Positions 61,965 through 64,000 of a DNA stretch of 64,000 bases are shown in pieces. Every line of letters starts with the position of its first letter. The first letter of the stretch is position 1. The notes beneath the pieces were generated by a model, which saw nothing but the letters and a program-made list of their open reading frames with translations, was not told the DNA's origin and did no database searches. The stretch is from positions 1 through 64,000 of the forward strand of contig NGBS01001160.1 of the NCBI GenBank assembly GCA_002245135.1. The letters are read 5' to 3'. Source of the DNA: Proteromonas lacertae. Its lineage: Eukaryota; Sar; Bigyra; Opalinata; Proteromonadidae. Made by a program: the position numbers and the translations under genes.

Positions 61965-62830
61965 ATGTCTGAAGAGAATTTTGAGGAATTATATTCTGTG
62001 CTTGTATGTCCTGTGAATATAATCTTTTAGAAAGATCAATTAAAATATCAAGAAGCTCACTATTGTATTGAAAGAGTGTCTAGAATGATGTTATTCTTTT
62101 CAGTATATTGTTAATAAAATAATTGTAAATAGCTTCCAGAAGATATAGCCTCAAATCCAAAAGAATTGGTTTCTAATCTTGACAAATTATTAACTCCATA
62201 TACTGAATTAACAGGAATGGCTTTAGTATATCCTTCATCCTGTGCGATGATAATTGAAGCAGATGAAGACACAATGCTTAAGTTTATTAAAGAAATAGAT
62301 CAATTAACAGATTCAGTGGATGGTTATTTCGAGTCAGGTAGAATTGTAACAACATGTGAGAATTGCCCAGAACGTATATTTAAAAAACAAATAGTACAAC
62401 AAGTAACTAGAGCAAGAGTATGTTCATGTTTTTTCATTTCATTTTTTTTTAATAGGAACAAGAAGTAGATATAGAGGAAGATGGAGTAGCCAACAGTGCA
62501 CACAAACTATTTAACAATTTAATAACCATAGGACAGAAATTATTTGATCCAGCATTGTCTAATGAAGATTATAAAGCTGCAATACATTCAATGTCAAAAG
62601 GATTTGCACAATTATTGCCTTCCAATGAGAGAATATTGAAATATACAGAAAGTGATATGTTCTTTTCAACACAGGACTATGTTAATCAATTTTGCACTCC
62701 TGTTGACTCTTATGCTAGAAATGATCAAGAATGGCCTCAACAATACACTGTACCTACTTGGATTGTATTGACACAATCATTATATGCTAATACTGAAGAA
62801 GGAAGTGAACAAACTGCTACTCAAGCATAA
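61965..62830 (+). CDS. TEX47-like (BLUF-fold-like) protein
   Basis: Exons 61965-62003, 62031-62102, 62133-62417 and 62456-62830 (introns 27, 30 and 38 nt) give 256 residues. TELTGMALVYPSSCAMIIEA, then EDTMLKFIKEI, fits the beta-alpha-beta text of TEX47/BLUF-like domains (YP...HxIEGSxxxLxxxL). Animal TEX47 is expressed in testis and related proteins occur in flagellated protists, so a flagellar role is plausible but unproven. The C-terminal part (WPQQYTVPTWIVLT) has no known motif. The gene is divergent from TBC1D23, with 95 bases between starts. The final splice replaces a read-through ORF that would end in a poly-Phe stretch. Confidence 0.5.
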
Positions 62831-62974
62831 TCTTATTTAAATTAATTGTATTTTTTAAATATCTTGTTTAAAGGATGTTGAACCTTTATATAACACAAAA
62901 ACAACATATATTCACAAATAAATATAAATTTATATATACATAACATAAAAGAATTAAAAACATACATAATATTC

Positions 62975-64000
62975 TTATTCTCTTGAACTATTTAGATATA
63001 ATAATAATAATATATATATTATACAAAATATCAATATGTTTCACATGCGTTCTTCTATATCTCTCAAATATAATAGCTGCAGTGATAATAGCAATTATCA
63101 GTAGAACAACTACTATTATAACTATAAGAACAGTATAATCCTTCTTTTCCTTTTCAACAATAGTATATGACATATGTTGGATGTTAGAATGAGTAAAAAT
63201 ACTATTAAATTCAATCAAACCATCGTAAAATGTATTAGAAGTTATATTATTGGCAAAATTCTTATTGAAATCATCCAATCTTTCTTTCTTAATTTCTATT
63301 CTTATTTTAACTTCATATGATTGTATATGTATTGCATAATTAGTAACTAAACCATCACTACTATAAATTGGGTTTTGAACTTTGGTTACTTGTTCTAAAT
63401 AAATCATATTTTCATCCTCTAAACCACAATAATCCACAATGTATTTATTCAGATTATATAAAACAGAAGGAACAACAATTGAATAATTAAAATCAACAAT
63501 AAACAATGTATAATGGATATAAACTGAAGATTCATCAGGTTCTAGTGAATAATCTAATTCTCTACAATTAGTTTCATCTATATTCTTTTCCAAACAGCAT
63601 TTTTTAAACAATTCCTTTTTCTAAAACCCATATAGCCTTCTCTACAGTAATTATACCCAATACTACCAACATAGGTTGAATTCCAATAATCATGATCAGA
63701 TACATAGATTTCAGCACATTTTAATGGCGTTATATTAATAGTTATTTCTACAGTGTAATTCATATCATCAATATAATAGGCAGTTACATTGTAAATAAAT
63801 ACACCGGTTTGTATAGCTACACCTGTTATATTTCCACTTGATCTATCAAATGACAGATCATCAACCATTGTACTTGGTGTTATTGTGTAATAGGATATTA
63901 ATGCACTTCCTAGGTTCATAACTGGTGAGATTATTCCTATATTTTGTTTTTCCATGAAATCTAAAGGTGGATAGTAAAATGAGTGTATATCTTCATCATT
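62975..64000 (-). CDS. Type I membrane surface protein, C-terminal part (gene runs past window end)
   Basis: The open frame continues to base 64000, so the 5' part is missing. It contains a He_PIG-like unit (VDDLSFDRSSGNITG), a Cys domain like that near the end of the giant protein (CREGYMGFRKRNC, WKR), a SEA-like region, and a TM helix (VLIVIIVVVLLIIAIITAAI) with a short basic tail. The frame steps by -1 at about 63590-63605: the first frame ends WKRI-stop and the second continues DETNCREL, so one base is missing or extra. A 37-nt intron (62988-63024) gives the end FSRE-stop at 62975; without it the frame ends at 62988. It belongs to the same surface-protein family as 45846-56646. Confidence 0.6.

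Noticed and set aside
1-64000. Reassigned stop codons (for example TAA/TAG coding for Gln)
   Set aside because: All three stops end conserved genes at the expected place, and conserved domains contain no in-frame stops apart from the few frame-step sites, where the frame itself changes.

Overview
The window is nuclear DNA from an AT-rich, intron-rich, flagellated microbial eukaryote using the standard genetic code (TAA, TAG and TGA all terminate ordinary genes). Flagella are indicated by a radial-spoke protein 3 gene. A mitochondrial-type leader on phosphoglycerate mutase is a trait known from stramenopiles, so a heterotrophic stramenopile is one candidate, but the window does not settle the lineage. 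Genes are packed on both strands with gaps of roughly 50-350 bases. Most are split by tiny introns (about 25-60 nt) that start GTAT and end TAG, many being little more than TA or ATT repeats. I placed exon boundaries by eye, using frame and protein-family continuity, and have no transcript evidence. Left end (1-3.7 kb): a decayed polinton/polinton-like-virus (PLV) type element, with a frameshifted capsid-like gene, a frameshifted A32-type packaging ATPase and two intact paralogous genes of unknown function. 4-19.7 kb: a pseudokinase, a RanBP2-type zinc-finger protein, a FAIM-like protein, RNA polymerase II subunit RPB9, a triple-RGS protein, a U1-zinc-finger/Tudor protein, a kelch-TM-RING protein, a Dot1-like methyltransferase, a FAM241/DUF4605 protein, a large helical-repeat protein and phosphoglycerate mutase. 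19.9-29.2 kb: a RUS/DUF647 protein, eIF4A, a rhomboid-like membrane protein, a NOL8-like RRM protein and a SET-domain protein. 29.3-39.4 kb: two divergent GBP/atlastin-like GTPases around a perfect palindrome, an OGFr-domain protein, the RCE1 CAAX protease, a leucine-rich-repeat protein and a coiled-coil protein. 39.6-45.8 kb: a four-domain voltage-gated calcium-channel-like gene. 45.8-56.6 kb and 63-64 kb: large secreted/type I membrane proteins built from PA14-like and He_PIG modules, probably surface adhesins or receptors. 56.8-62.8 kb: RSPH3, TBC1D23 and a TEX47-like protein. Several genes link functionally: one GTPase ends in a CaaX box and RCE1 lies 1.6 kb away; the RGS, GBP, TBC and calcium-channel genes point to rich signalling and membrane traffic; RSPH3, and perhaps the TEX47-like and coiled-coil proteins, belong to the flagellum. 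The most unusual observation is a set of conserved genes (RUS, the calcium channel at up to three places, one giant surface protein) whose reading frame steps +1 at or next to an in-frame stop. This could be programmed +1 frameshifting, unrecognised splicing, or assembly indels, and the sequence alone cannot decide.
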